Positions 1 to 12,073 of a stretch of 64,000 bases of DNA are shown piece by piece; position 1 is the stretch's first letter, and each line of letters starts with the position of its first letter. The notes beneath the pieces are model-generated. The model worked only from the letters and a program-made list of their open reading frames with translations, was not told the origin of the DNA and searched no databases. Both the position numbers and the translations under genes were made by a program. Source of the DNA: Pseudisothecium myosuroides (taxonomy: Eukaryota; Streptophyta; Bryopsida; Hypnales; Lembophyllaceae); NCBI GenBank assembly GCA_951799445.1, contig OX637295.1:6138001-6202000 (forward strand), read 5' to 3'.

Positions 1-4
1 GGCC

Positions 5-325
5 TCTTGGACTTGAAATTTTTCACACATGTAATCAACATATATATGATCCTATGTCAAAATTTTCATAGGACAAAAAAACAATTCAGTCCTTGGGAGG
101 GTGTCAAATTTGGCAGTAGTAAAATTTTTCTCACAACTGCACATGTTGGTAGATTTTGAATATCTTTTTTTGTGTAAATCTTTGGGCCTTGAAATTTGGC
201 ACACATATAAATAACTTATAGAGGATGTTGTGGTAAACATTTCATGGTCAAAGATCACTTTTTGAGCCCTCGGGAGGCTGTCAAAGTTGGCAGATGTGAA
301 ATTTCCTTCCCTGCAATTTCAAAAA
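5..325. repeat. Degenerate two-copy tandem repeat
   Basis: Two diverged direct copies of about 178 bp begin near 8 (GGACTTGAAATTTTTCACAC) and 186 (GGCCTTGAAATTTGGCACAC). Both carry a later block GGGAGG(G/C)TGTCAAA. No coding potential is visible. Confidence 0.55.
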
Positions 326-344
326 CGCCATTTTGAATGGTACC

Positions 345-970
345 CCACTGTACAGTTGGGTATAGGAACCTTACAAATTTTCCAGTCAAATTTTGCTAGA
401 AAGTTCATCAACTTCACGAAGCTCTAGCATGCTAAAAAATGAACCAATTTTGGAACCGCAAATTGCGTTGGAATTGCAATGAAGTGCACTTCAACTTCAT
501 AACAAGTGAAAAAGGAATAAATTCAAATCATACAACAATTTGAATTTCTTTTATACACTATCTACCATTTCATAAAGAACCTTTGGAAGATAGTCAAAGT
601 TTTTTTGCAATGGGGTGAAGAACAAGCAAACAACCATACAAGCAATTCAAGTAGTATGAGATCAAGTATCTCTTCAACAATTATGAAGGTTCATTTCTTA
701 TATGTACTATTGAATACAAGTTGTAATTTTCACAAATGTTGGCAACACTAGATAGTACATAGTGTATAGAAAACATCAAACTCTTTGTATGATTTTTAGT
801 TACATATGTGTGTTTGTAATGATGATAAAGTAGACTTCAATGTGATTCCAACGCAATTCAAAATTTGAAGTTCCATTCAATTTTGAGCATACACGGGCTT
901 CCCAAAGTTGACCTAATCTCAACAGGATGCAAAAATTTGTAAAGTTCCTGTACCCGACTGTACAAGGAAT
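345..970. repeat. Long imperfect foldback (inverted repeat)
   Basis: The left arm (about 345-560) is an imperfect reverse complement of the right arm (about 780-970). Matched pairs include GTATAGGAACCTTACAAATT at 359 against AATTTGTAAAGTTCCTGTAC near 934, and AATTGCGTTGGAATTGCAAT at 467 against ATTCCAACGCAATT near 845. RNA from it could fold into a long hairpin. It abuts the 3' flank of MTPSL unit A, and its outer right end continues into sequence shared with units at 23.9 and 41.5 kb. Confidence 0.6.
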
Positions 971-974
971 CATG

Positions 975-1787
975 ACTCAAATTTGGAGCCCGCTTGTATG
1001 AAATGCAACATGCTGCATTGCCCAAGCACAGATGCGTGTAACTTTGTTTTTCACATGTGAACTCTCAATGAGGATGTTATGATCAAGTACTGAAGAAAGC
1101 AAATCTTGCAATGCTCAGTTTCCAAATAAAAAGTGGAAAGAGGAGTATGCTTGTGGATTACATCAGAGCTGTTTTCTCAAACATTGATCACACATAGAAG
1201 TGCCACAGTAGGTTACTCCTAAAGACAATAAGCTTAGAGTGTCTGTGTTGCCATTGCTTTTGAGTTGAGCAGTAGCAGAAAAACTATTTGAGAGTGGACA
1301 ATCCTTGCCTCTCCTCTTCTCTGGTTTGTGAACATAACCTGACTTTGAATCACTGATTGTAGTTGTAAAGAAGATCAGCTGAGTCTCATTCCTATTTCAT
1401 GTTCACAGTTTCTAGTGAAATAGTATTCAAGTGGATTTACTTGAATGCCAGTGCTAATGACAACCATCAGACTGATCTCGAAAGGAACAATTTTATTCCA
1501 ACACAAAAAGGTAGATTTTGACAACATGCCAAACAGAGTCATTGCCTTTGCTAGTGATACCATACATCTTCTCTCGAGTCAATGATAGCAAATTAGGATG
1601 TGATTTCAAAGTGAAGAATTATCCCAAAAGAAATTGAAAGCATAATCCAAAGACAAATTCATAGTTCATCATTCATTAGTAATCTATTTTTATAAAGACA
1701 GTGTCATATTCCTTCAAGGAATTCAAGGTAATGAAAGCTTACATTGTTAGACAAAATTGTGCTACCAACAATATGACACAAAAAAAA
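975..1787. repeat. 3' flank of MTPSL unit A, repeated in other units
   Basis: This stretch downstream of gene A recurs at 24000-24560 and 41560-41945 (for example CCCAAGCACAGA and CAATGAGGATGTTATGAT). Its gene-proximal part, 1481-1787, recurs at 11765-12073. It marks the downstream edge of the duplicated unit. Confidence 0.7.
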
Positions 1788-3732
1788 CTAGAGCCCTTGA
1801 CCTTTGACGCGAGGAACAATTTTCCAACTACTAGTCATGTCTCTGAGTTCGGGAAAGATCGAATCAGGCTGCCGATAGCGATCGTCCATGTAACTGAAGT
1901 GAACATTTCCAGCAACGATATCTCTGATATCTTGTGAGTGCTTTTGCAAAGTAGAGTTCGAAGCTTCAGCCTCCATATCCATGATCGTACGAGCATATGT
2001 GTTCGTCAAGTCTATTGCCATGTGCAACGTCTCGATAAAAGGCTTCCCTTCACATTCCATCAACACGGTGATCAAATTGCGAGGGTTTTGTTCTATCGAG
2101 CTCTCCTTGTGGTATGAGAAGATATCGTTTGCAAATCCAATATGGATGGAAGTTGCCCTGGTCACATTTTCAAAGTATGGAGTTGCCCTCATTTTATTCG
2201 GAATGTAGGAATCGTTGGTAAATTCTATCGCTGATTGAACAAATGTCCCACCAACATTTGCAGCACGCATAAAAGCATACGACTCCACATCCTGGAAGCA
2301 TGAGTTATGGCCTTCGACAATATCCGCATGGCTAGTAATACCAGAGTGGTGGTGTTCTACAACACATGCGACATAATTGCTAAACCATTCAGGGTTGGAT
2401 AACTCTAGCATATCCCGTCCTGACTCCCACATCAGGGTCTCAATCAAGGGAGCGGGATTGCTTGGTTGCACTTGTTGACTGAAAACTGCATCCAGATGGG
2501 CGAGATATTCTTGAATTGTTTGGGGGCTTCTACGTGCATCATGACTAATGCCATATTGGTCCTCTAGAAACTCATCTGGGGTGTCGAACATGACGTCATC
2601 CAAAAAAAACAATATTGTGTAACTAACACCAATTGCTACAAGACGATCGAGGCTGATTGTTCCAGGGTGCAAGTAGCTTGCTACTGAAAGGCCTGCACGA
2701 CAGTAGGAGCTCAGGGAACTAGCATTCGGATAGCGCTCAACATATTGCTGGTGCATGCGTTTTTCAGCCTCGTGTACGTACTTGGACTGCTGTAGAGGCG
2801 GGAGGCCATCAATGACCATCGAGAACAAGGAAGGAAGTTGATCATCAACTATGGACACAGGTTTGGCTGGTGAGATTGGATCCATGAGTTCCAGAGTCTT
2901 GGGCCCTGAGCAAGTCAAATTCAATATAATTAAGGTCTTCTAAACTGACTCAAAACAAGAAGAGTGATGAATTCTATGTTCTTTAGTGAAGGATGGATGT
3001 TTCAAGATTTTATTATCCCTCGTTTTTATTATAAAAGATTCTAAACAAGGCAATAGAACATTTGAGAAATAGCCAACTTAGACACCATGGGAGACAAAAT
3101 GTGCCATTGCACAACACGGTAGTACTTTTCCCATTTTCATGAGTTCACAATACACTAACAGTTATACTGCCGATCCTCCCCTTTCATTGGCTCTGAGGTG
3201 CAAGTATACATACATGCCAGAAACAGTTTGCTAGCGTGCTAGCCTGGACTGGAACTGTTGAGACACAATCTATTCAGCAGTGAACAACAAATTTGAAAGG
3301 TGAAGTAGAAACTATTTGAAGCTATTGCACAAAGCCTGCATTTTGCCACTGCACACAAGTGAAGAATCTGAAAAATACCCACGGAAATCCCAGGACAGGA
3401 AACGCTCTGTACTGTACTGTACAGTGCCCTCCCAAAATGACTGCTTCCTGGATTTCTCCCTTTCAGCAGTCTATTGGGAGGACACTGGACAGCCCTCCGG
3501 ATGCACAACAACAAGCACTGCCCACGGCAAATTGAACTGCAGAATGCACTGAGAGTATGTCCTTTGGCATGTTCCCCTCATACAAAGATTAAGCATTTGC
3601 CCCGAAAACAAGGGCTGAAGGCTGAAGGGTGGGAGGCTTACCATTCAAAACGTGCACAGCAGCCTCCTTGGCAGGGACTTGAACATCAGAGGCATGTTCA
3701 GTACCGGAGAAGAGAGGCGATGCTTGCTCCAT
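1788..3732 (-). CDS. MTPSL: Microbial terpene synthase-like protein, unit A, two exons (3732-3642, 2905-1788)
   Basis: Predicted class I terpene cyclase of the microbial type, expected to ionise a prenyl diphosphate with Mg2+ and form a mono- or sesquiterpene; the product cannot be read from sequence. Exon 1 is 91 nt (MEQASPLFSG...) and ends at a GTAAGCC donor; exon 2 starts after CTTGCTCAG and the split codon gives Gly31. The mature frame is 402 residues. Visible motifs: DDVMFD (D133, D134, D138), NSE triad NDIFSYHKE (N290, S294, E298), a diphosphate-sensor Arg244 exactly 46 residues before N290, and the terminal RY pair (R373-Y374). All ionisation motifs are intact. Reading exon 2 upstream as coding meets an in-frame TAG near 2950 and offers only a TTG start, which supports the split model. 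A TATA box lies upstream at 3844-3850. Alternative: start at ATG 2885 in exon 2, giving 365 residues. Confidence 0.85.
2906..3641 (-). other. Intron of MTPSL unit A
   Basis: The 736-nt intron runs from GTAAGCC to CTTGCTCAG. Against the introns of B and E it lacks an internal block of about 1.1-1.3 kb (equivalent to 43275-44590 in E), either a deletion in A or an insertion in the ancestor of the others. Confidence 0.65.
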
Positions 3733-4060
3733 GATCGACCCAAGGGGCTGTAACCTCACAGGAAATTCTTACAGCAAATTCGCCTTCTGTGCACTCTTGC
3801 TAACGTACAGACTGGCTCATGAAAACAGCAAAGGGAGTCTCTGTTTTATAGGCCACACTGCTGTCCCAGAATATCACCAGGGTGGGACCGTTGCATAAAT
3901 TATGGTGACGTAGAACGTAGACAGTAGGTAAGCAAACTTTGAAATACCCAATCCACGGAATCAGCATCTCATCATGACAGAAACCTTCGCAGTGTGTTTC
4001 CTTAACACCCTTGTGTAAAATTTTAAAAAAAATACGCATTTCTTATTATGCTCATTGTGT
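3733..4060 (-). promoter_or_regulatory. 5' flank of unit A with TATA box
   Basis: On the minus strand GGCCTATAAAACAGAG (3839-3854) lies about 110 bp upstream of the exon 1 ATG at 3732. Just upstream, a block containing CACCAGGGTGGGA is conserved in all five units (near 3878, 15575, 22780, 38985 and 48378). TATAAAA is intact only in A and E; B has an ATATC-type variant, and C and D have lost it. Inferred core promoter. Confidence 0.55.
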
Positions 4061-5891
4061 GGTACAACAATAGTCAGAAATAATGAAACTTTGCACTGTT
4101 TTGCAGTAAACATGCATGAAATAACTACACCTAAAATTGCACAAATAAGAAATTCATCGTGGTTCTCATTATTATATTGAATTTTTTTTTTGTGGAATCT
4201 TGTTGGTAGTCAAAAGGAGGTTCCAGATCCTCTTAGAGTAAATTTTTTGGACATTGTATGAATAAACTATGGATTTTCAAAGTGTTACTTGTCATTTGAC
4301 GCATTTTTCAAAGATTGAGAAGTTGGAGATAAGCCATTAGAGTTAAACATAAAGTGAACTCTAGTTTGTAGAAGGGGTGCTAGAGGAAGGTTTAACTAAA
4401 AATAGGATAAAATAGCCTATTGTAGTCAAAATTAGGAGTTTGCCCTCACGCCATTGCTAAAAAATTTAAATTTCTTTTCCATATAAAGTCAAGTGTGAGA
4501 AATAGCAAGAACAACTGAAATGATATTTTTTTGACAAAGTATGAATTTGTTATGAATTTGAGAAGTGTGTAGGCCCAAAAGAGTCTTTAGATTACTGCAA
4601 ACCAATAGAAATTGTATCCATAATGCTCATCATCTTACTCACCCAAAGCAATCACAATATTTTTTTAATGTGGAAGGCCTAAAATAGTCACCTCCTATAA
4701 TGAATTTATATTGAGAAGCTAGAAGTTCTCAATGAGATCACCAATATTGTCAAGTAAGACATTAAGTGTAGCCGAAATCTCATTTACTGAAAAAACCATA
4801 ATGGGGTCATTCTCTAGATGTCTTCTATGGGGTCTTGTGACTACAATGGGATGTTCTACCTTAGTACAAAAGAAACACAACACCAAACTCCATCAAACCA
4901 AGTTTGGGTGCTTCAAGGAGTTTTACCCTACATTCTTCTCAAACTCCAGCCATTGGTTCCTCATTGCACACAATTTACAATTAACTAGCTCTATTTACAA
5001 GTAGAATGAAGACATTCTAACAAGAAATGATTTTTTTTGTGATTTTTCAAAGTGTGTTGGAACTAAATTGGTCAAGCATGGGTAGACCCACACTCAACCA
5101 CATCTTTGACGTGTCTCCTCTCCAAGTGCATCGTCATGATGCTAAAGGGTTGCTAAGATTGTAGTGCAGTGACCTAAAGTATGTTTACATTTGGTGTTAA
5201 AGAATGTTGATACTGAGAATCTTAGGAACAAATTTTGACCTATATATTTTTGTACCGGAATTACGTTGCATACATCATCCCTAACATAACAACAAGTGCG
5301 AACATACCTCAACAAGTTTGTCATAACAACAAGTGCTAATATACCCGAGAATATACCTCAACAAGTTTGTCACTATTGTAGCCACCACCTGGTGCTGATG
5401 TCAGTATGTCATTGGCTGCGCACAAAAAAGAGGACCACAACCTTCTATTTTGTCTAAACATGGCAGGGTACTTTTTCCTTATCAATGGAATTTGTCCGTG
5501 TGTTAAAAAAAAAACATGGCAATGTGGCCTCTTAGCTTAAACAGATGGTAGAAGTTGCTAATAACTCAACTTCCTGTATCATGATGTTTCTGGCAACAAG
5601 CTCAAGCCGCCTGGACTCGCAATCACTCAGACAGTTTCGCTGAGCACTCCGTGATGTTATGCTCATGTCAATGGCTGCGCACAAAAAGAAGGACTTTGAC
5701 CTTTTAGTCAAAGAGGATCACACCCCGCATTCCCACCCCTGCACCCAATCCGTCATCATGAACCTATGTACCTATGGAGTACATTTTGGGTAAAAAGAAA
5801 ATGTGCACCATTGGTATATGAGGGAGGAGTTCTAAGAGGGATGGAGATGGGTGCGCCTACCTTTTGTCAAAATATGGTAGAGTGTGGACTA
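4061..5891. other. AT-rich stretch without a supported gene
   Basis: Only short, low-complexity open frames are present. A small direct repeat containing ATACCTCAACAAGTTTGTCA occurs at about 5305 and 5352. Confidence 0.5.
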
Positions 5892-5895
5892 TTAT

Positions 5896-6806
5896 CCCGT
5901 ACAGTTCCATGACTATGTTTTCACCCAAAATTCTCCAAAACTGCCATTTCTAGTACAAGTATCAATTTTTGAAAAAAACTTTTTTTTGACATATATAACT
6001 GTAGGATCTTGTAGTATGCTAACTTGAGAACACGTGGTAAATATTTCAGAAATTTCCACCGTGTGGATTGCAAGATATAAGCATTCAAATTCATTGAAAT
6101 TATTTTTTGGGCCCTACGAAAAACAAGGCAGCTACACTGCACAACCTCACTTTTCTATGAAATTTTTTCCAAAATGGTGGTGCTTCTTGGATTCTTTTTT
6201 CTAGACAAGTTGGCTACATGCTTGAAATTTTTCACATCATTTGGAATTGTACAACATATAGGAAAAAAATAGTAAGTAGAAAGAAGTAGACAATGATTCA
6301 AAATACCAATTTTTTAAGAATTTAATTATGGAAATGAAAAATGTCAATCCTAATGGTTGTAATGTTGTAATAAACAATCTACATCCTATGACTTATTTAT
6401 TTTTCAAAAAATATTGAAAATTGAGTAAGATAAAGGACTTCAAAGTTTATTTTAGAGTAGAAAATTCATAATTGCCCGCAAACTAAAACTCGTCATAACC
6501 TTCATTTGATTGATCAAAATGCAATGATTCAAAGCTTTCCACATGTATATAATTCAAGAAAACCAATTTCAAATTTTTGTTTTTGAGAAAAGTGATTTTT
6601 TTAATCTGCCCTAACTGCCCACTTACAAAAATAAATGACATATTAGGCCATAATTTTTTACTCATATTTTCAAATGTCATGAAATTTAGTACACATAAAA
6701 GATATTCCTTGTCCCCATTGTCAACCTAAAATATGCAAATCCTCATTCACACCAGCCTATGTAAAATTTCTATGTTGCCAAAAAATGCGTGCTAGCCCTT
6801 TAGGGA
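5896..6806 (-). mobile_element. TTAA-type TIR element, copy 1 (about 0.91 kb)
   Basis: Same family as 17282-18220 and 36488-37406. It opens with TTAT followed by CCCGTACAG, a decayed version of TTAA-CCCCTAAAG, then the shared block GACTATGTTTTCACC. It ends CCCTTTAGGGA followed by TTAA at 6807-6810. No open frame resembles a transposase, so it is non-autonomous. Confidence 0.7.
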
Positions 6807-6810
6807 TTAA

Positions 6811-7019
6811 AAGGCCGCAAGTTCCCTTGAGTTTACGGATTGTGGGGACTTCGCCACATCACAATCTGGCGTGGCTGAATTTTGGCCATGTCAAATAATA
6901 ATATATAATTTTTTTTAAATTGAAAAAAATTGAATTTTTAAAATAGTTTTAAATATTATTATTATTTTTTATTCTAGCCAGCAATGGCTGGAACAACCCT
7001 TTAACCCCCAGAAATTTCA
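6811..7019. mobile_element. Relic related to the CATTAGAAG MITE family
   Basis: It has the layout of that family without clean ends: a left part with AAGTTCCC and TGGCGTGGCTG, an AT-rich core, and a right part GGCTGGAACAACCCTTT. It directly abuts the preceding TTAA element. Confidence 0.35.
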
Positions 7020-8734
7020 TCCAATATATGTCTTTTAGTCCTAGAATATAGGTGCTATTCTGTGAGCGTGCGAGTATGAGTATATGAGCGATGAGCGGGG
7101 ATTATATGAGCGTTGAGCTCAAAAATTTGAAAAAGCATTAGAAAAGTCAATAATATTTATTTTCTAATATTTTATCTAAAAATTTGGATCAAAATTTATA
7201 ATTTTTGGTAAATTTCAATGCCTATCACCATGGAGCTATTATCGTAAACAATGCTAGAGTGTGAGCAAGGAGCGAGGAGCGTTTAGACTTGAGCTTTCAC
7301 CAAGATTTTTTTATTAAAAATAGACATGTTAGAGTAACAAATAGACATGTTAGAGTAATAAATAGTAATGTCAGAATCCAAAATAGTAATGTTAGAAATA
7401 TTAGAATAGAAATTACGAAAAATAGAATTTAAAAAAAAGTTGATTCAAGATTAAAAAAAATTTGTATTGGAAAGTTGATTTCCCGTTTGAATGCTACAAG
7501 TAGGGCCAACAACAATGGCATAGCTTCTCCTACAATAATAAAAATTCTACCATAAATAAATTTCATCCATGCCATCTATCCATGAAAAGACTTATTTGCA
7601 CAGCTAGTGGAGTACATGTCCTGTATGGTTCTCTACATCTATTGTTTTATGATTGTCTTGCAAGTGGAATGCACAAACCATGCTAATAAGTGTATGCTTA
7701 TTGAAAATTAGACACTTCATTCACTATATTGTCATTTCAAGAAAATTATATATTCTTCATTTTAATTAATGAATTAAAAAATAAGGACTTATTCTTAGGT
7801 TGGATATATGGACTTTCAAAATAGTAGCCGATATTTTGGCAAATGTCTTAGGATCTTTCAAAGATGCTTTAGGGGCCCTAAGAAGTAAGAACCTTAGGAC
7901 TCCTTTCAAGTAACTCTAAGGAAACCATCCATAACGTCTTCTCATAAACTTTGGTTGGATTAGGCCCAAATTTTTTCCAATTTTTATAATGGAGATTGCA
8001 AATATTTGACCAATAAAAAAAATGAAGTTGAAGACAAGGTTCATTGTAATCACCAAAAGAATTGGATAAAATTAGTATAATTTTTGTGCACATCTCATAG
8101 AAAATTGAAGGAAATTTTTTTTTGATCTGAAAATGGAAATTTACAAATATTCGGAAAAATTTGCATGTTTTCCAGAAGACTTTGTTCACTCCTCCAAGGC
8201 TGGTTTAATGCTCCTCGGAATTGAGGAGCATCTTTAAGGTTACTTTCTAGAAATTAGACATTCAATTTTACAATGTTGTTTGGTTGAATTTGGCCTTTTC
8301 TTATATTTTTTTTAATGTTTATAGTTTTATAAATGATTTTAATTGTCATTGGGGTGCCAAATACTACTCCCACCTTGAACTAATTGTCTAATTAGTCTTG
8401 TAAAGCATCTATTTTCTACTCCAATTGACCATTATTTAACCAACTCTAAACACAAGTGTTTTTACTATCAAGAGCTAGATGAATATACATCGTCTTAGAC
8501 ATTGCTACCTCTAAAAAGTAGCTTCACTTCATCACGGGCTTCATTAAAGCTTAGACTTGTTGCAGGGATATACTTGTCATCTTTGGAGTTTGCCTTGCAA
8601 ATAAATCCGAAAACATAATATAGATGTTTGCAATTCATCTATAATTTCCTCTTACCTAATGCAGCTGCACTCATGGTGATGAAGTCTTCGCAGGTACAAG
8701 AAGGTAAGTCCAAAATTGTGATTGAATAGGTCTT
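7020..8734. other. AT-rich non-genic stretch
   Basis: No convincing coding region. A short degenerate tandem, AGACATGTTAGAGTAA, lies at about 7323-7365. Confidence 0.5.
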
Positions 8735-9516
8735 TTAGTAGGGAAAGATATCGGACATTAGAGTTATCACCCTACTATAGCTAGGATATGGAATAACTGT
8801 GATGGATCCAAAAATTGCTTTTGTTCTCCTCATAGTCTTCCATTTGTTGCGGTGGTCAATTGTGGGCACATTAGGATTACACTTAGTGGTCCTCCCCAAT
8901 CGCTTTGTGGAGAGCACATCACCGTCAGGTGGTTGAATGTCACTATCAAATGACTTTGATTCAAGTGTGGACACACTTCACCGTATTTTCTTCATTGAAG
9001 AGACAGAAGGCTGGCGCTCTTACCTCTTTACTTTGCAATTGAAAAGCCACTTCTTCCAAATAAAGAAAATCTGATTTTGGAAAATGTGTTTCATATGCCA
9101 CAGGCCACACCTTTGAAAGAATGGGCCAATCATGGACCTACTTCACTTTAGAGCCTCTCGCGCAACGCATAAGGTCATTGGTGCAAAACTAAAAGTCAAA
9201 CTTAATAACAGCCTTGATGGCATACTCCGTGGCATGCGCCTGTTGTAGGTGGATGCTACGGATCTACTCTTCTTGGACTTGTTTATATGTTAGCCTTGCA
9301 TTTCTTCTTCTTTCCTTCTTGAACTCCGTGACAAGTTTTTCCTTCCTTTTTACACCTTGCAATGTACCACAAAGAAGGTTTGCAATTTGTTTCATGCACT
9401 TTTGTAGTGTGAGGACGTACCGTGCTTGATTCGTCCGTTGCTGTCGATGTTGGCATTGATGCATCTGCTTTTGTGTGGGCTCTAGCCGACCGACTTTGCA
9501 CTCTAAATTGAAACAA
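8735..9516 (-). other. Unrecognised open stretches, possibly transposon debris
   Basis: Two or three overlapping minus-strand frames (79 residues at 8735-8974; 66 and 77 residues at 9264-9516) have less biased composition than their surroundings. The first has no ATG and is preceded by a stop two codons upstream. A lysine/arginine-rich segment (KKERRRNARLTYKQVQEE) is reminiscent of coiled-coil tails in plant transposase-associated proteins, but I do not recognise the family. Lineage-specific debris or random frames are equally possible. Confidence 0.2.
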
Positions 9517-9658
9517 ATTTACTACATGGTGGTGGTGAGAGTCGCCATCTAACCCAGTTGGAAGATCTAGTTTGTACTTTGTAGAGCCAAATACCTCCTT
9601 GCCTTCTAAGTGGGGAACTCATGTGGTAAATATATGTGGACGCCTGGAGATTTGGTGA

Positions 9659-9840
9659 CACTACAAGAAAAAAGGGCCCTAATTAACAAAAGATCAATGC
9701 ATTTACATTGATTACAAAAAAAAAATGGGGGCTCAATTGATTTGGTAGTCCTCTAAACATCAATTAAGATAATTTTGTTGATTTGACCAAAAAAAATTTG
9801 CTTAGTTGATTCGGCAATATTCTAAACATCATTTTCATTT
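9659..9840 (+). mobile_element. CACTA-type terminus with subterminal repeats
   Basis: CACTACAAGAAAAAAGGGCC at 9659 matches the usual start of plant CACTA (EnSpm) elements. It is followed by spaced subterminal repeats of the type TTGATTYGG...TCTAAACATC, as expected for CACTA ends. The other terminus was not found; similar repeats near 11000-11070 suggest the element ends around there. Confidence 0.45.
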
Positions 9841-10189
9841 TCGCACATATTATAGTAGTAGGGCAGGGTCGGAGGAAAGTAATTATTTATAATTAAGCCA
9901 AAAAATAAATAAAATAAATAAGAAGAATTGTCAAATTAAACAACCAAAATGTTGTAAAAAATGAAAATGTCCAATGTTAGTAATAAAGTCCAAAATAGAG
10001 TCCAATGACTATTTACCATCAAGTAATTTTAAAATGGTATGGTGAAGGAATTATTACATTGACGTGTCGTGAGTATGTAGGGTAGAGAGGTCATTTTAAT
10101 AATAAAATCCATTGTCCTCAAAATAAATGGGATAATTTGAAGATGAGAGCTTCACCGCTCAATATCAAAATGTAAGAATTGTGTGCAAA

Positions 10190-10535
10190 ATAGAATTTTA
10201 GACCTCATTTTGGTATAGTAAAATAACTTTTTTCAAAAAGCTTTGTACTAAAAAAATTTGTGAAATGAATCCAAAATTCATCTCCAAAATCCGTTTGGGA
10301 TTTTAAGCCTTCAATAAAAATTTATGGACAAATTTTAGAGAAGATGATTAAAAATTGTCAAAAAAAATGTCTCCTTCCAACCCCTCTCTAAAATTTGATC
10401 ATAACTTTTGATTGAAGTCTCAAAATCTCAAACGGATTTTTGGAAATGAAAGTTAGTTTGATTTTACATTCACTTAGTTCAAAGTTTTTTGAAAAAAATT
10501 ATTCTATACTGCCTAAATGAGGTCTATAATTCCAC
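10190..10535. repeat. Foldback repeat of about 345 bp
   Basis: AGACCTCATTTTGGTATAGT at 10200 is mirrored by ACTGCCTAAATGAGGTCT ending at 10525. Inner arms also pair (AAAATCCGTTTGGGATTTT against AAATCTCAAACGGATTTTT). No coding potential; hairpin-capable if transcribed. Confidence 0.7.
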
Positions 10536-11764
10536 TTTTTAACTACAATTCCTACTTTTGGCTTAAATATAAGTGGTAGAGCTCTTACGAATCCTAATTC
10601 ACATATCCCATATAGGTTGTCTTACCTCCTACCATTCCACTAGTATAAAGAGTTTGTCTTCTCATCTCTTAATACATCAAGGTGAGCGATATTCAAAGTT
10701 CAATTGGTGAATTTATGTGCACTTTGAAAATAGTATTGAGTTGTTTTAAATTATAATTTGATTTAAGTATTAAATATTAATTTAATTAATTAATTAACTT
10801 TAAATATTTAATTAATTTAACCATTAATGTGTTGGCTATTGATGTGGCAGTCTAACTTGAATGTGTGGTCGGTTTGCTGATGTGGTAGCCTTGCCTACAT
10901 GACAGGTTTTGCTAACGTGGCAACCTACGTGGTGGATTTTCAAATAGTAATTTATTTTTAAAATTTTGAGTAAATCTAGAAAAAAAATAAACATAAAAGT
11001 GTTGATTATTGTCCTAACCAAAATGTCTTAATCAACTGTCCAAATCAACATATATCTTTTGATTTTCCTGTTGAACTGGACATTGCACTTTCTAGTTGTG
11101 TGACGACCTCAGCAAACTTTGTTGAGTTTCTTGTTTGTCATGTAGCTCAAAGACAAAGTTTGTCAAAGTAGAAATCCATACCGGATGTATAGCCTTTAGT
11201 TGGAGAAATGCCCAATAATTTGTTGATTACACCATGGAGTAAGATGGTGTAAATTTCTAGATTATTGTAGGGAAAGATTCATTGTTCACTGGTGTAGTGA
11301 ATGAAATCTCTCCGTTAGTGTATTCAGTGAATCAAGACTTTACATTATATAGAATTGTGGAAAATAACATGGGACCTAATTTAGGGACAATTTTAACCTT
11401 TTGTGTTGTAGGTTTAAATTGAAAATTTCACATGCATCTGAGATGAAAAAGCTTCAAACCATTGCACTATGCATGTTTTTATTCCCAACAATTAATCAAA
11501 ACAACTCCATTCTTTTGCATATGGCTACATATGCACATATATACATATATATGATTTGATCCATTGTCTCATATATTTTGATCCTTTGAATTACTCATTG
11601 GTCTATCTATATTCCATTCATCCAAAATTCCTTGAAAAAAGTTCTTGCACTAGACATAGGACATGAAACATAATTATGTGAGTACTTCACTTTTACATAC
11701 TCCACGCACATGAAGAAAGAATAAGATACCATAAAAAAAATCCTTTTTCTTTTTATTATTTTGT
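10536..11764. other. AT-rich non-genic stretch
   Basis: No gene supported. The part up to about 11100 may be the interior of the CACTA-like element starting at 9659. Confidence 0.45.
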
Positions 11765-12073
11765 TACAAAAAGGAACAATTTTATTTCAATGCAAAAAAG
11801 AAGTCACAGACAACATGCTAAATAGAGCCATTGTTCTAACTAGTGATACCAAACATCTTTTCTCCAATCAATGATAGCAAATTAGGTCATGCTATCAAAG
11901 TGAAGAATTAATTGAACAAAAATTCAAAGCATAATCCAAATACCAAATAGTAGTTCATCATTCAATCTCTATTTTCCAAAGCCAATGGCCTATCCTTGTA
12001 GGACTTAATAAAGGAAAATAAACTATGCATTGGTAGATGAAATTGTACTACCACCGACATGACTAGAAAAAAA
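11765..12073. repeat. 3' flank of MTPSL unit B
   Basis: Matches 1481-1787 downstream of gene A (shared GGAACAATTTTATT, CTAGTGATACCA and TCAATGATAGCAAATTAGG). Confirms that B is a full duplicate of the A unit on this side. Confidence 0.7.

Noticed and set aside
1788..2924. Terpene synthase A starting at 2924
   Set aside because: That codon is TTG, an in-frame TAG lies just upstream, and the segment 2906-2924 is intron before a CTTGCTCAG acceptor.
1788..3732. Recent bacterial transfer or contamination as the source of the terpene synthases
   Set aside because: The genes have a spliceosomal intron, sit in plant-type transposons, and MTPSL genes are native to non-seed plants.
11080..11102. Right terminus of the CACTA-like element
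   Set aside because: CTTTCTAGTTGTG is too poor a match to CTTGTAGTG and no target duplication was found.
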